NCBI GenBank assembly: GCA_947455485.1
Contig: CANGNV010000010.1
Coordinates: 1-64,000, forward strand
Direction: 5' to 3'
Length of the DNA stretch: 64,000 bases
From: Burkholderiaceae bacterium
Lineage (GTDB): Bacteria; Pseudomonadota; Gammaproteobacteria; Burkholderiales; Burkholderiaceae
The notes beneath the pieces were generated by a model that saw only the letters and a program-made list of their open reading frames with translations, was not told the DNA's origin and did not search any database. Positions 42,182 through 53,789 of this stretch are shown here, piece after piece. Both the position numbers and the translations under genes were made by a program. Position 1 is the stretch's first letter, and each line of letters begins with the position of its first letter.

Positions 42182-42811
42182 CTAAATTTTGTAAGCAGTG
42201 TTTGTCATGACTTTTGACATCGCCTGCATTAGCCTCTGAATCGGCTCCGGCAAGACCGCGCCACCAGCAGAAAGTGCGGCCTGTCCATGCTCGATTTCAT
42301 CGACGCGCATTTGATCAACAATGGCGCGAGAACGCTGATCCTCAACAGGCAATTTATGGAGGTGACTCTCGAGATGATTTTCTACTTGTTTTTCTGTTTC
42401 AGCAACAAATCCAAGACTCCACTTATCGCCCGCTAAGCCAGCAGCCAAGCCGATTGCAAAGGATCCCGCATACCAAATTGGGTTGAGATAACTCGTGTGA
42501 GAACCCAACTCCTGAAGGCGTGTTTCGCACCAAGCCAAGTGATCCATTTCCTCTTGAGCGGAGTGATCCAACATCTGCCGAATTTCAGGACTGCGGGCCA
42601 CTAATTTTTGCGACTGATAGAGGGCCTGGGCGCAAACCTCACCCACATGATTGACACGCATTAATCCAGCAGCGTGCTCTCGCTCTTTGACGTCCAGCAA
42701 AGCGGTAGATTGAATATCCGAACCGGGGGTTGGGCGATGAGCATGAGCACCCCCAACTACCGAGCGCAAGGCTGTATCAAACTCAATAATGAAGCGGTCA
42801 ATTAGCGCCAT
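42182..42811 (-). CDS. coq7: 2-polyprenyl-3-methyl-6-methoxy-1,4-benzoquinone monooxygenase
   Basis: 209 aa; ERE...[35 protein letters not shown] di-iron motifs. Confidence 0.95.
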   Translation of the reverse strand: MALIDRFIIEFDTALRSVVGGAHAHRPTPGSDIQSTALLDVKEREHAAGLMRVNHVGEVCAQALYQSQKLVARSPEIRQMLDHSAQEEMDHLAWCETRLQELGSHTSYLNPIWYAGSFAIGLAAGLAGDKWSLGFVAETEKQVENHLESHLHKLPVEDQRSRAIVDQMRVDEIEHGQAALSAGGAVLPEPIQRLMQAMSKVMTNTAYKI

Positions 42812-42824
42812 GGGCTTGTAAAAA

Positions 42825-43862
42825 CTAGACCAAAACCTCTGCTTTGCAGCTTTGTTTAGTCTTCAAACCCAATTCAGCCAAAAGCTCCCGGTCTTGTTCT
42901 GCCTCGGGATTACCGGTAGTGAGTAGTTGCTCACCATAGAAAATAGAATTCGCGCCAGCCTGGAAGCACATGGCCTGAACTGCCCTGCCGAGCTCCTGCC
43001 GACCAGCCGATAAACGTACTCGCGCACGCGGCATCGTAATGCGGGCTACGGCAATTGTTCTGACAAATTCGAGTGGATCCAAAGGCTTTTGATCTGCCAG
43101 TGGAGTTCCCGCCACAGGGACGAGATGGTTAATTGGAACTGACTCTGGATATGGGCTTAAATTAGCCAAACGAGCTAAGAAAGCTGCTCGCTGTTCACGA
43201 GACTCACCCATACCCACAATACCGCCGCAACACACTGACATGCCGGCAGCACGCACATTAGAAATCGTATCCAAACGGTCTTGATAGCCCCGAGTGGAGA
43301 TAACTGATCGATAGAAGTCTTCACTGGTATCCAAATTGTGGTTATAAAAGTCCAGGCCAGCCTCTTGCAGGGCTTGAGCCTGATTAGCCTCCAGCATCCC
43401 TAGAGTGGCGCAGGTTTCAAGTCCTAAGGCCTTCACGCCCTTAATCATGGCGGTAACTTTTTCAATATCGCGGTCTTTGGGCTCCCGCCAAGCGGCGCCC
43501 ATACAAAAACGGTTTGATCCAGCAGCTTTGGCGGCCTTAGCTGCCTCAAGCACCTCGTCCAGATCCATCAACTTATTAGCCTTCACGTCAGTGTCGTAAC
43601 GTGCTGCTTGAGGGCAATAGCCGCAATCCTCGGGGCAGCCACCAGTCTTGATTGACAAGAGCGTGGCCAATTCCACATCGCCATCAGGGAAGTTGGCGCG
43701 ATGGGTCTCTTGCGCCTTGAACATTAATTCACTAAATGGAAGGGCAAATAGAGCCTCAATTTGAGCAATCGACCAAGCGCCCGATGCATCGACCTCTTTA
43801 TGCAAATCCTTTTGAGACTTGACTTGGGTGAGGGGTTTTTCAGTAGTTTGGGTGGCCTGCAT
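42825..43862 (-). CDS. bioB: Biotin synthase
   Basis: 345 aa; [16 protein letters not shown] radical-SAM CxxxCxx[21 protein letters not shown]. Confidence 0.98.
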   Translation of the reverse strand: MQATQTTEKPLTQVKSQKDLHKEVDASGAWSIAQIEALFALPFSELMFKAQETHRANFPDGDVELATLLSIKTGGCPEDCGYCPQAARYDTDVKANKLMDLDEVLEAAKAAKAAGSNRFCMGAAWREPKDRDIEKVTAMIKGVKALGLETCATLGMLEANQAQALQEAGLDFYNHNLDTSEDFYRSVISTRGYQDRLDTISNVRAAGMSVCCGGIVGMGESREQRAAFLARLANLSPYPESVPINHLVPVAGTPLADQKPLDPLEFVRTIAVARITMPRARVRLSAGRQELGRAVQAMCFQAGANSIFYGEQLLTTGNPEAEQDRELLAELGLKTKQSCKAEVLV

Positions 43863-43951
43863 GGTCGAATTCCAGAAAATAGATCAATTCAAGGCATAAA
43901 CATAACAGATACAGACTTAAATTAGGAAAAACTAGTGGTCAAATACCAAAC

Positions 43952-45298
43952 ATGAAGCTTATTTCTGACCCAAATCAAACCTCGCTGGTTGATCGCAGCC
44001 TAGATGCCGTTTGGCATCCCTGCACTCAGATGAAGCATCACGAGTCATTGCCCTTAATTGCCATTACTAAGGGCAACGGTGCTTGGCTCTTTGATGACAA
44101 GGGAAATGCGCTACTTGATTGCATTAGCTCTTGGTGGACCAATTTGTTTGGCCACTCCAATCCACGCATCAATCAAGCCATTACTAATCAGCTTGAAAAA
44201 ATTGAGCACGTCATGCTCGCTGGATTTACACACCCACCTGTAGTGGAGCTTTCCGAGAAACTGTCCGCATTAACTCAAGGTCATTTAGGTCACGTATTTT
44301 TTGCATCGGATGGCGCCTCTGCAGTAGAAATTGCTTTGAAGATGAGCCATCACTTTTGGCGCCTGAACAATCAACCGCAAAAGAAAAAATTTGTCTGTTT
44401 AGAGAATGGATACCACGGAGAAACTTTAGGTGCATTAGCGGTTACAGATGTTGCAATCTTTCGTGAAGCCTATGGCTCACTTTTACAAGATGTTTTTACT
44501 GCCCCCTCACCCGATTTACGAAAAGCAAAACCTGGTGAAAGCGCTGATGATGTCGCCAGGCAAGCCGCAAAAAAATTAGAGGCGCTACTAGAAGCAGAGC
44601 ATCACCATATTGCAGCCATCATTGTTGAGCCACTCGTTCAATGCGCAGGACAGATGGCGATGTACTCACCAGAATATTTACGCTTAGTGCGCTCACTCTG
44701 CGATCGCTATAACATTCACCTCATTGCCGATGAGATCGCGGTAGGCTGCGGTCGATCAGGGAAATTTTTTGCTTGTGAACATGCAGGAATTTGGCCAGAC
44801 TTCTTGACACTGTCTAAAGGCATTAGTGGCGGCTATCTTCCGCTGTCGCTCTCCATGACAACTGACAAAATTTATCGCGCCTTTTATGGCGATCAAATGC
44901 AACAAGGCTTCTTACACTCGCATTCCTATACAGGCAATCCATTGGCATGCGCTGCTGCACTTGCATGTCTAGAGATTTTTGAAGTTGAATCTGTTCTTGA
45001 AAAAAATCTTGAACGCAGCAAAGATCTTGCCACTGCATTTTCTTGGGCAAAAGCAGATCCTCGCATTGAATATTGGCGCCAGCAAGGCATGATCCTAGCA
45101 TTTGATATCAAACCAGAGTCACTAAAAAATTCAACTACGTTTTCACGAGATATGTTTTCAGCAAGCATGGCAGAAGGTATTCTGATTAGACCAATTGGCA
45201 ATACGATTTATGTCATGCCGCCATACATTCTCTCTTCAGAGGAAGCTATGCAAATGGGTGCCTCCGTACAACGCGCGCTCAATCAGGTCTTGGCATGA
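43952..45298 (+). CDS. bioA: Adenosylmethionine--8-amino-7-oxononanoate transaminase
   Basis: 448 aa; VWHPCTQMKHHE, SSWWTNLFGHSNPRIN, LTLSKGISGGYLPLS. Confidence 0.97.
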   Translation: MKLISDPNQTSLVDRSLDAVWHPCTQMKHHESLPLIAITKGNGAWLFDDKGNALLDCISSWWTNLFGHSNPRINQAITNQLEKIEHVMLAGFTHPPVVELSEKLSALTQGHLGHVFFASDGASAVEIALKMSHHFWRLNNQPQKKKFVCLENGYHGETLGALAVTDVAIFREAYGSLLQDVFTAPSPDLRKAKPGESADDVARQAAKKLEALLEAEHHHIAAIIVEPLVQCAGQMAMYSPEYLRLVRSLCDRYNIHLIADEIAVGCGRSGKFFACEHAGIWPDFLTLSKGISGGYLPLSLSMTTDKIYRAFYGDQMQQGFLHSHSYTGNPLACAAALACLEIFEVESVLEKNLERSKDLATAFSWAKADPRIEYWRQQGMILAFDIKPESLKNSTTFSRDMFSASMAEGILIRPIGNTIYVMPPYILSSEEAMQMGASVQRALNQVLA

Positions 45299-46524
45299 GT
45301 ACAAACTTTAGAGCTCGCAATATGGCAGAGCACCAGATTGCCGACCTGGATGAGCAGTTACTCAGACGCAAACTGCGTACTACCGAATCGCCCTGCGACA
45401 CCAAGGCCCGCGTTGGCAAGCGTGAGCTTAAAGCGTTTTGTAGTAATGACTACCTAGGCCTAGCAAACCACCCCAAATTAGTTGCTGCGCTTGCGGAAGG
45501 TGCAAACCTCTATGGGGTTGGGAGTGGCGCATCACACTTAATTAGCGGTCATAGCATTGCGCATGAATTGCTTGAAAAAAAATTAGCCTCCTGCGAGGAA
45601 AAACACATACCCAACGCAAGAGCACTGTTTTTTAGCACTGGCTATCTCGCAAACATCAATGCCATCACTGGAATTTCTAGGCTTGCCGAGCAGGGGCAAG
45701 CCAGTATTTACTCGGCCAAACTCAATCACGCCTCTTTGATTGATGGTGTTCGCCTAGCAAGTGCACAAAATAAAGCCAAGGTGACATTGTTTGATCATCA
45801 AAATCTCGACTCACTGGAAGAATCGCTCAAGCAAGATACTCACCCCCTCAAGTTGATTGTGGTCGATGGTGTATTCAGTATGGATGGGGATATCGCGCCC
45901 GTAGAAAAACTACTTCACATTGCCGAACAATATGATGCCTTGTTGATGGTAGATGACGCACATGGATTTGGGGTGCTTGGCGAACAAGGCCACGGTATTT
46001 TGGAACAAGCAGGCGTGCATTCAGAGCGAATTATCTATGTCGGCACACTTGGTAAGGCGGCTGGCGTTAGTGGTGCATTTATTTGTGCAGCTGCACCGTT
46101 TATTGAGTGGCTCATCCAAAAAGGACGGCCCTACATTTACAGTACGGCTACACCACCGGCGATTGCTCACACATTACTCAGCAGCGTTGAGTTGATCGAA
46201 GGCGATGAAGGTATTACTCGTCGTAAAAAACTGAATGAACTGATTCAGGTTTGGCGTGATGAAATGATTTTCTCAAGCTGGGAAAAAACTCCTTCATCTA
46301 CCCCAATTCAGCCAGTCATTTTAGGAAGCAATGCCAACGCATTAGCAGTAGCTAAGCTCTTGGATGAAGCGGGTTATTGGATTCCAGCAATCCGCCCGCC
46401 CACCGTTCCTGTTGACACTTCTCGCCTGCGTATTACTTTTTCTGCAAACCATAGTGTTGATGACTTACGTGAGTTGATTCAGGCATTGAAGGCCATTGAG
46501 AAAATAGTAGGAAGTGATTTATGA
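45295..46524 (+). CDS. bioF: 8-amino-7-oxononanoate synthase
   Basis: 409 aa; FCSNDYLGLANHP, DDAHGFGVLGEQGHG, GTLGKAAGVSGAF. Confidence 0.96.
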   Translation: MSTNFRARNMAEHQIADLDEQLLRRKLRTTESPCDTKARVGKRELKAFCSNDYLGLANHPKLVAALAEGANLYGVGSGASHLISGHSIAHELLEKKLASCEEKHIPNARALFFSTGYLANINAITGISRLAEQGQASIYSAKLNHASLIDGVRLASAQNKAKVTLFDHQNLDSLEESLKQDTHPLKLIVVDGVFSMDGDIAPVEKLLHIAEQYDALLMVDDAHGFGVLGEQGHGILEQAGVHSERIIYVGTLGKAAGVSGAFICAAAPFIEWLIQKGRPYIYSTATPPAIAHTLLSSVELIEGDEGITRRKKLNELIQVWRDEMIFSSWEKTPSSTPIQPVILGSNANALAVAKLLDEAGYWIPAIRPPTVPVDTSRLRITFSANHSVDDLRELIQALKAIEKIVGSDL

Positions 46525-47243
46525 CCATCAATACCTCTACTGGATTTTTTGTTACTGGCACGGATACTGAAGTTGGCAAAACTTTGCTTAGTGGTGCGCT
46601 CATTCTCAAACTAAGAGAGGTGGGGATCAGTGCAGTCGGTTTTAAGCCTGTAGTCGCCGGTACCTATATTGACTCCAACGGTCAGAAACTGAATGAAGAC
46701 CTAGAAACATTACGGATCGCATCAGGATTAAATCTTCAGGAGCAAAGTCTTTGCCCCTATATTCTGGATGATGCAGCCGCTCCGCACCTTGTTGCCAAGA
46801 AAAATGATATTTACCTAGACTCCTCCATCATCTTGGGTGATTTACATTCCTTGGGCCAACAATTTGAGGCGGTCGTTGTTGAGGGTGCGGGTGGCTTTTT
46901 AGTCCCTCTAAATGAGCAGGAAGATTTGGGTGATCTCGCTCAGGCAATAGATTTGCCAGTGATCCTCGTAGTAGGCATGCGTTTGGGCTGCATTAATCAC
47001 GCTCTGCTCACATGTGAAGCAATTGTGTCGCGCCAGTTGACGATTGCCGGTTGGGTAGCAAATACGCTTTCAGAGGAAATGCCTTTTTTAGAAGAGAATA
47101 TTCAAACCTTAAAAGAGCGAATTTTTGCGCCTTTTTTAGGCGTTATTCCCACCCTTCCTAAGCAGCTTCAGAAGCCAGAGAATGCCCCCTACTCCATAGA
47201 GGTATTACGATTTGCTGCGGAGCACATAAAACTGCCTGAGTAA
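46521..47243 (+). CDS. bioD: Dethiobiotin synthetase
   Basis: 240 aa; FFVTGTDTEVGKTLLSGAL, VEGAGGFLVPL. Confidence 0.96.
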   Translation: MTINTSTGFFVTGTDTEVGKTLLSGALILKLREVGISAVGFKPVVAGTYIDSNGQKLNEDLETLRIASGLNLQEQSLCPYILDDAAAPHLVAKKNDIYLDSSIILGDLHSLGQQFEAVVVEGAGGFLVPLNEQEDLGDLAQAIDLPVILVVGMRLGCINHALLTCEAIVSRQLTIAGWVANTLSEEMPFLEENIQTLKERIFAPFLGVIPTLPKQLQKPENAPYSIEVLRFAAEHIKLPE

Positions 47244-47262
47244 ATTCAGATAAGATGAAGCT

Positions 47263-48456
47263 ATGCGATTACTTCCAGAAATCATCGACTCCGCATCAGC
47301 CATTCAAGAGATTCGACGCAATATTCATGCGCATCCAGAATTGCGTTTTGAAGAAAATCGCACTTCCGATCTGGTAGCAAAAGCACTTTCAAGTTGGGGT
47401 ATTACGGTGTATCGCGGCCTAGGAAAAACTGGGGTTGTTGGCAAACTCGATGGCGACTTAGGTCAAGGCAAGATGATTGGCTTGCGTGCCGATATGGATG
47501 CGCTACCACTACAAGAACACAATACCTTTGAACACACTTCAAAGAATCCCGGCAAGATGCATGCCTGTGGCCATGATGGTCACACTGCAATGCTCTTAGG
47601 TGCCGCCCAATATTTATCAAACCATCGCGATTTCAAAGGCTCAGTTATTTTTATTTTTCAGCCAGCTGAAGAAGGTGGTGCCGGCGCGCAAGAAATGATT
47701 AACGATGGGTTATTCAAACAATTTCCTTGCGATGCTGTTTTTGGTTTGCATAACTGGCCCGGTCTTGCCGAAGGCCATTTTGGCGTGACCTCTGGCCCGA
47801 TGATGGCCTCAAGTAATACTTTTGAAATCACTATCCGCGGTAAAGGTGGGCATGCTGCTTTGCCACACAACAGCGCTGACCCACTACTAGCAGGAACTCA
47901 AGTTGTACAAGCACTACAAAGCATCATTACCCGAAATAAACGTCCCGTGGATGCAGCAGTGTTATCAGTCACCCAGTTTCATGCAGGCGAGACTAGCAAC
48001 GTTATTCCGGATAGCGCTTTTATCGGTGGAACTGTTCGCACATTCACGATAGAAGTTTTAGATTTAATTGAACAACGTTTGAGAGAAATCTCTCACAACG
48101 TATCCAGTGCATTTGACTGTCAAGCGGAAGTGAGTTTTTCTCGCAACTATCCCCCGCTCATTAATCATGACAAGGAAGTAGACTTCGCAAGCGAGGTCAT
48201 GGGTGAATTGGTTGGGACGCAAAACGTCAACACTTCAATCGATCCCACGATGGGTGCAGAAGACTTTGCATTTATGCTCTTGGAGAAACCTGGTTGCTAT
48301 GTGTTCCTAGGGAATGGTGATGGCGATCACCGTGCAGTAGGTCATGGCATGGGTCCATGCCATCTTCATAATCCCTCTTATGACTTCAATGATGCATTGA
48401 TCCCTGTTGGCGTGAGCTACTGGGTCAAGTTAGCCCAGCGCTACTTAGAAAAATAA
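47263..48456 (+). CDS. M20 family amidohydrolase (hippurate hydrolase-like)
   Basis: 397 aa; IHAHPELRFEE, RADMDALPLQE, MHACGHDGHTAMLLGAA. Confidence 0.93.
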   Translation: MRLLPEIIDSASAIQEIRRNIHAHPELRFEENRTSDLVAKALSSWGITVYRGLGKTGVVGKLDGDLGQGKMIGLRADMDALPLQEHNTFEHTSKNPGKMHACGHDGHTAMLLGAAQYLSNHRDFKGSVIFIFQPAEEGGAGAQEMINDGLFKQFPCDAVFGLHNWPGLAEGHFGVTSGPMMASSNTFEITIRGKGGHAALPHNSADPLLAGTQVVQALQSIITRNKRPVDAAVLSVTQFHAGETSNVIPDSAFIGGTVRTFTIEVLDLIEQRLREISHNVSSAFDCQAEVSFSRNYPPLINHDKEVDFASEVMGELVGTQNVNTSIDPTMGAEDFAFMLLEKPGCYVFLGNGDGDHRAVGHGMGPCHLHNPSYDFNDALIPVGVSYWVKLAQRYLEK

Positions 48457-48477
48457 TTTGCTCCGAGTATTTTAGTT

Positions 48478-49254
48478 TTACGAGTTCGTAAATTTAGCGG
48501 GGCGCTTTTCCATAAAAGCTGCCATACCTTCTTTTTGATCATTGGTTGCAAAGCAAGAATGGAACAAACGACGCTCAAAATGGATGCCTTCTGAGAGCGT
48601 AGTTTCATAAGCGGTATTGATTGCTTCTTTCACCATGATTGCAGTAAGCAATGGCATGTCTGCAATTGTTTTGGCAATCGCTTTTACTTCTTTTAGCAAA
48701 TCCGCCTGAGGGAAGATGCGAGCAACAAGGCCTGAGCGCTCAGCTTCAGCAGCATCCATCATGCGGCCAGTCAAAGCCAAGTCCATTGCTTTTGCTTTGG
48801 AAACAGCGCGCGGTAAACGCTGCGTTCCACCAGCACCAGGGATGATTCCCAATTTCACTTCTGGTTGCGCAAACTTAGCGCTATCAGCCGCCATGATGGT
48901 GTCGCACATCATGGCCAATTCACATCCGCCACCAAGAGCGTATCCAGATACTGCCGCAATCACTGGCTTACGCACTTTTCTAATCTCTTCCCAATTGCGA
49001 GAGATAAAGTCGCCGCGATAAACATTAGCGAATCCATATTTCGCCATCGTTGCAATATCTGCACCAGCAGCAAATGCTTTTTCACTACCGGTAACAATGA
49101 TGCAACCAATGTTGTCATCAGCATCAAAACTCAATAACGCTGCACCCAACTCATCCATTAGCTCATCATTCAGGGCGTTTAATACTTGCGGGCGATTGAG
49201 GGTAATGACAGCAACCTTGCCATCCACTTCAGTCAATATGGTGTTGTAAGTCAT
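48478..49254 (-). CDS. Enoyl-CoA hydratase
   Basis: 258 aa crotonase; [43 protein letters not shown]. Confidence 0.94.
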   Translation of the reverse strand: MTYNTILTEVDGKVAVITLNRPQVLNALNDELMDELGAALLSFDADDNIGCIIVTGSEKAFAAGADIATMAKYGFANVYRGDFISRNWEEIRKVRKPVIAAVSGYALGGGCELAMMCDTIMAADSAKFAQPEVKLGIIPGAGGTQRLPRAVSKAKAMDLALTGRMMDAAEAERSGLVARIFPQADLLKEVKAIAKTIADMPLLTAIMVKEAINTAYETTLSEGIHFERRLFHSCFATNDQKEGMAAFMEKRPAKFTNS

Positions 49255-49279
49255 CGATCTCTTTCAAAAATAGATTGGT

Positions 49280-50434
49280 TCAGCGCGGCAACAATAACCA
49301 CATCTTGCCATCTTGCTTCATACGTCCTGCTAATTCGCCTGCAGAATCCCCTGATCCCCAATAGTAATCCGCTCGTACCCCGCCTACAATGGCTTTGCCC
49401 GTATCCTGGGCCATCACCAGCCTCTGCAATGCCTGACTACTTAAGGGCTTAGTTGTACTCAAAAATACTGGGGCGCCTAAAGGCATGGCCTTCAGATCAA
49501 TGGCAATGCTGCGCTCAGCAGTCAAAGGCACTCCCAAAGCGCCATTAGGGCCAAGATCTGCGCTGACATTCCCAGGAAGCTCTTTGAAGAACACAAAGCG
49601 AGGATTAGCATTCAGCATCTCCTCTACACGTCCTGGATTGCGCTTAGCCCAAGCAGAAATGCCTTGCATCGTTGCTTCGCTCCGGGTGATTTCTTTCCGG
49701 TCCAGCAACCACTGTGCAAATGATTTGAATGGCTGATCATTGGTGCCGGCATAGCCGAGTCGCAATACGCGCCCATCTTCCAAACGAATTTTTCCAGAGC
49801 CTTGGATTTGCATAAAAGCGGTAGCTACAGGATCTTGTACCCAAGCAATCTCAGAACCACGCAGCACCCCAGAACTCATTAACTCTGCACGTGTCGGCGC
49901 AGGGTTTGGCTTCGAGGTCTTCCACGCAGCTGGCAAGCCATATAAGGGAACAGAGTAAGTAGCCGTGCGGGTCTGGGAGCCATTCATCACCGGCTCGTAA
50001 TACCCAGTGATAAGGCCGGATTCATTGCCTGTAGCGCTGTTACGCACCTCATATGCCTGAAAATTCCCCTCAAAATATTGGCGAATTGCACGTCCATCCC
50101 GGCCTGAAACGTTACCAGCTTGAGCACATGCTTGGCGCCAATTAATTTCACTATTGCGTTTACGCAGGGCATCACAACTTTTGAGCCAAGCTGGCCAAGC
50201 CTGCGTTAAATCATCCTCTTGCCAGCCGGGCAAGTCTTGCCATGAAACTGATCTAAAGCTGGCAATCGAGGAGGTATAGGAAGATGGGGCGCTACCGCTA
50301 GACCGATAACCAGATCCACGAGTAGAAGGCGTAGAGCAAGCGGCTAATAAGCTGGCAATGCTGATTACGAATACACTGCAGAAAAGGATTCGAGAAGGAT
50401 TCTTGAGACTTATTAATTTGGATATAAAAATCAT
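49280..50434 (-). CDS. mltA: Membrane-bound lytic murein transglycosylase A, lipoprotein
   Basis: Start trimmed from 50539 to ATG at 50434: MIFISKLISLKNPSRILFCSVFVISIASLLAACS lipobox; MltA/3D-domain motifs (GYYEP, AQDTGKAIVG, DYYWGSGDSAGELAG). Confidence 0.9.
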   Translation of the reverse strand: MIFISKLISLKNPSRILFCSVFVISIASLLAACSTPSTRGSGYRSSGSAPSSYTSSIASFRSVSWQDLPGWQEDDLTQAWPAWLKSCDALRKRNSEINWRQACAQAGNVSGRDGRAIRQYFEGNFQAYEVRNSATGNESGLITGYYEPVMNGSQTRTATYSVPLYGLPAAWKTSKPNPAPTRAELMSSGVLRGSEIAWVQDPVATAFMQIQGSGKIRLEDGRVLRLGYAGTNDQPFKSFAQWLLDRKEITRSEATMQGISAWAKRNPGRVEEMLNANPRFVFFKELPGNVSADLGPNGALGVPLTAERSIAIDLKAMPLGAPVFLSTTKPLSSQALQRLVMAQDTGKAIVGGVRADYYWGSGDSAGELAGRMKQDGKMWLLLPR

Positions 50435-50546
50435 GATTGCCAATTTACTAGATGAATACCCAATGATCTTGTTTGCATTAGAGGGTGGCCTAGCTTTAGC
50501 CCTTCTGCTATTTATTGTCCTTTGGACTGGTAAGGGCAAAAAATAG
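50433..50546 (+). CDS. Putative 37-aa single-TM microprotein
   Basis: ATG at 50433: MIANLLDEYPMILFALEGGLALALLLFIVLWTGKGKK; lies in intergenic gap mltA/apaG; no clear RBS. Confidence 0.4.
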   Translation: MIANLLDEYPMILFALEGGLALALLLFIVLWTGKGKK

Positions 50547-50560
50547 GGTTTATTGAGGGC

Positions 50561-50953
50561 TCAATGCAAGGTTCTTGGCATTACTAAAGCAAATTCCGGG
50601 ATTGGGGCCTGGAAAAACTGAGCCTCTTCAGTCACGCAGAAATACTCACCACGCATAGTTCCTGCTGGCGTTGGCAAAGTGGCCCAGCTGGTGTACTCAA
50701 AGTGCTCACCCGCCCGCAGAAGCGGTTGTTGCCCTACAACCCCCAAGCCACGGACTTCCTGGACATCATTGTCCCCGTCAGTGATGAACCAATGGCGGGC
50801 AATGAGCTGAATACTAGCCGTACCCGTATTTCTAATGGTGACGGTATAAGCAAACGCAAATTGGCGGTTATCGGGGTCAGACTGGTCGGGCAAATACTGG
50901 GTTTTGACCGTAATGCTGATTTCATGAGGATTCATGCTCGAATTCTGCTCCAT
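50561..50953 (-). CDS. apaG: Co2+/Mg2+ efflux protein ApaG
   Basis: 130 aa; FAYTVTIRNTG, RHWFITDGD, EVRGLGVVGQQP, MRGEYFC. Confidence 0.95.
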   Translation of the reverse strand: MEQNSSMNPHEISITVKTQYLPDQSDPDNRQFAFAYTVTIRNTGTASIQLIARHWFITDGDNDVQEVRGLGVVGQQPLLRAGEHFEYTSWATLPTPAGTMRGEYFCVTEEAQFFQAPIPEFALVMPRTLH

Positions 50954-50984
50954 CCTAAGCCCAACTGCAAGCTAGAATCTAGGG

Positions 50985-51710
50985 ATGGATAGCCAGAAAT
51001 CACCCTCAAATAGCCAGTTTGTCATCGCCCCCTCCATTTTGTCGGCTGACTTTGCCTGCCTAGGCAAAGAAGTTCAAGATGTTCTATTGGCAGGCGCCGA
51101 CTGGATTCACTTTGATGTGATGGACAACCACTACGTTCCGAACCTGACTATTGGGCCTTTAGTTTGCGAAGCGATACGCCCGCATGCAACAAAAGATGGC
51201 AAGCCAGCGATGATTGATGTGCATTTAATGGTTGAGCCGGTAGACCGCCTCGTTCCAGACTTTGCAAAAGCTGGTGCAAACCTGATTAGCTTTCATCCAG
51301 AGGCAAGCCCTCATGTGAACCGCACAATTAATTTGATTCGCGATCAAGGTTGTCAAGCTGGCTTAGTCTTAAATCCAGCCACTCCGCTTGATCACCTCGA
51401 TCACACGCTTGAATTGCTTGATCTGGTTTTGTTGATGTCAGTGAACCCGGGGTTTGGTGGTCAATCATTTATTCCAAGTACTCTCAATAAGATTGCACAG
51501 GTACGTGCACGCTTAGATCGCCATCAACAAGAAACGGGTCGCCATATTCGACTTGAAGTGGATGGTGGAATTAAAGTCGACAATATTGCAGAAGTAGCTA
51601 AAGCTGGTGCAGATACATTTGTTGCAGGCTCCGCAATCTTTGGCAAAGAAAATTATGCCGATGTGATTAAAGCGATGCGCGCAGAACTAGCGACGTCAGG
51701 AAAAGCGTAA
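50985..51710 (+). CDS. rpe: Ribulose-phosphate 3-epimerase
   Basis: 241 aa; [49 protein letters not shown]. Confidence 0.97.
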   Translation: MDSQKSPSNSQFVIAPSILSADFACLGKEVQDVLLAGADWIHFDVMDNHYVPNLTIGPLVCEAIRPHATKDGKPAMIDVHLMVEPVDRLVPDFAKAGANLISFHPEASPHVNRTINLIRDQGCQAGLVLNPATPLDHLDHTLELLDLVLLMSVNPGFGGQSFIPSTLNKIAQVRARLDRHQQETGRHIRLEVDGGIKVDNIAEVAKAGADTFVAGSAIFGKENYADVIKAMRAELATSGKA

Positions 51711-53215
51711 TGCAGCACGAAGAATTTCTTGCCCTAGCAAAACAGGGTTTCAATCGCATTCCCTTAGTAAAAGAAGTATTGGCGGACCTCGAGACGCCTC
51801 TGTCACTCTACGTCAAACTCACACAAGCTTTTGGACAAAAAAATACTTATTTACTTGAGTCTGTTCTAGGTGGCGAGCGCTTTGGTCGCTTCTCTTTTAT
51901 TGGCCTGCCTGCCAAAACTGTTTTAAGAACGGTTGGCACACCAGATGCGCCACTAACTGAAGTACTCTTCAATGACAAAGTGATTGAAACTAATCATGAC
52001 AACCCATTGGATTTTGTAGACGCCTATTTCAAGCGCTTCAAAGTAGCAGTGCAACCTGGCCTCCCGCGCTTCTGTGGCGGGCTTGCTGGCTACTTTGGCT
52101 ATGACACCGTTCGTTACATCGAATCACGTTTAGCGAAACACAATCTGCCAGATGAATTAGGTGTGCCTGATATTCAATTGATGCTCACCGAAGAGTTGGC
52201 GGTGGTTGATAACGTTGCGGGTCGTATTTATTTAATCGTGTATGCAGACCCCAGTGTTACCGATAGCTTTGAAAAAGGCCAAGCTCGCTTAAAAGAATTA
52301 CTTGCTTGCCTCAGCAAACCAGTGAGTATGCCAGCGTCCTTACCAAGCACCAAAACAGAATTGGTACGCAAGTTCAAAGCAGCTGATTTTGAAAATGCCG
52401 TTCTCAAAACTAAAGAATATATTTTGGCTGGCGATTGCATGCAGGTAGTGATCGGTCAACGTATCAGCAAACCTTTCACAGATTCACCTCTCGCCCTCTA
52501 CCGTGCGTTGCGATCGTTGAATCCATCACCTTACATGTACTTCTATGACTTTGGTGACTTGCAAGTAGTAGGCTCATCTCCTGAGATCTTGGTGCGCCAA
52601 GAGCAACGTGAGAACCAAAAGATTGTGACGATTCGTCCGCTAGCTGGTACACGTCCTCGTGGTGCCACACCTGAAGAGGATGAGCGTCTTGCCACCGAAT
52701 TGCTTGCCGACCCAAAAGAAATTGCTGAGCACGTCATGTTGATTGACTTAGCGCGCAACGATGTGGGTCGTATCGCAAAGACAGGTACCGTCAAGGTGAC
52801 TGATTCGATGTCGATTGAAAAGTATTCTCATGTACAGCACATTGTGAGCTCTGTTGAAGGTGAATTACTAGACAATATGAGCAATATGGACGTTCTACGA
52901 GCAACCTTCCCAGCCGGCACTTTATCGGGCGCCCCAAAAATTCGGGCGATGGAAATTATTGATGAGATGGAAATTGTGAAACGCGGTGTCTATGGTGGCG
53001 CAGTAGGCTACCTCTCCTTCTCTGGAGACATGGATGTAGCGATCGCCATTCGTACTGGTGTGATTCGTGATGGCGTACTGCATTCTCAGGCTGGCGCTGG
53101 TGTAGTTGCAGATTCCGACCCTACTGCCGAGTGGAAAGAAACCGAAGCCAAAGCCCGAGCAGTATTAATGGCGGCTGATTTAGTACAAGGAGGACTCGAT
53201 GCTCCTCATGATTGA
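51710..53215 (+). CDS. trpE: Anthranilate synthase component I
   Basis: 501 aa; [51 protein letters not shown]. Confidence 0.97.
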   Translation: MQHEEFLALAKQGFNRIPLVKEVLADLETPLSLYVKLTQAFGQKNTYLLESVLGGERFGRFSFIGLPAKTVLRTVGTPDAPLTEVLFNDKVIETNHDNPLDFVDAYFKRFKVAVQPGLPRFCGGLAGYFGYDTVRYIESRLAKHNLPDELGVPDIQLMLTEELAVVDNVAGRIYLIVYADPSVTDSFEKGQARLKELLACLSKPVSMPASLPSTKTELVRKFKAADFENAVLKTKEYILAGDCMQVVIGQRISKPFTDSPLALYRALRSLNPSPYMYFYDFGDLQVVGSSPEILVRQEQRENQKIVTIRPLAGTRPRGATPEEDERLATELLADPKEIAEHVMLIDLARNDVGRIAKTGTVKVTDSMSIEKYSHVQHIVSSVEGELLDNMSNMDVLRATFPAGTLSGAPKIRAMEIIDEMEIVKRGVYGGAVGYLSFSGDMDVAIAIRTGVIRDGVLHSQAGAGVVADSDPTAEWKETEAKARAVLMAADLVQGGLDAPHD

Positions 53216-53765
53216 TAACTACGATTCATTTACCTACAACCTCGTTCAGTATTTTGCGGAGCTTGGTGAAGAGGTCAAAGTTTTCCGTAACGATGAAATT
53301 TCCGTTGATGAGATTGCCAAAATCAATCCTGCGCGCATTTGTATTTCACCAGGGCCTTGCAGTCCAGCTGAAGCAGGTATTTCGGTAGCTACGATTCAAC
53401 GCTATGCCGGACAGATTCCAATTCTCGGTGTCTGCCTTGGACATCAAGCAATTGGCGAGGCCTTTGGCGGCAAAATTATTCGCGCCCAAAAAGTGATGCA
53501 CGGCAAGACGGATGATATTCACCATACTGGTGTTGGCGTTTTTAAAGACTTGCCAAACCCATTCAAAGTAACGCGTTATCACTCCCTCGCCATTGAGAAG
53601 AGTTCATTGCCGGCAGTTCTCGAAGTAACAGCCACCTCATCTGATGGTGAAATCATGGGCGTGCGTCATAAGGAACTTGCAGTCGAGGGCGTGCAATTTC
53701 ATCCAGAATCCATTCTTTCTGAGCATGGTCATGCACTGCTGAAAAATTTCTTGCAAGCCAAATAA
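53199..53765 (+). CDS. trpG: Anthranilate synthase component II (glutamine amidotransferase)
   Basis: 188 aa; [40 protein letters not shown]. Confidence 0.97.
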   Translation: MLLMIDNYDSFTYNLVQYFAELGEEVKVFRNDEISVDEIAKINPARICISPGPCSPAEAGISVATIQRYAGQIPILGVCLGHQAIGEAFGGKIIRAQKVMHGKTDDIHHTGVGVFKDLPNPFKVTRYHSLAIEKSSLPAVLEVTATSSDGEIMGVRHKELAVEGVQFHPESILSEHGHALLKNFLQAK

Positions 53766-53789
53766 CTCAAAAGCATTAAATCGATCCCT

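Noticed and set aside
42214-42486. 90-aa plus-strand ORF as possible target of the LexA-box promoter
   Set aside because: Fully antisense to coq7, and the promoter elements around the LexA box fit the minus strand better.
50435-50539. N-terminal extension of mltA in the ORF track
   Set aside because: A lipoprotein signal peptide with LAAC lipobox starts naturally at 50434; the extension is not signal-like.
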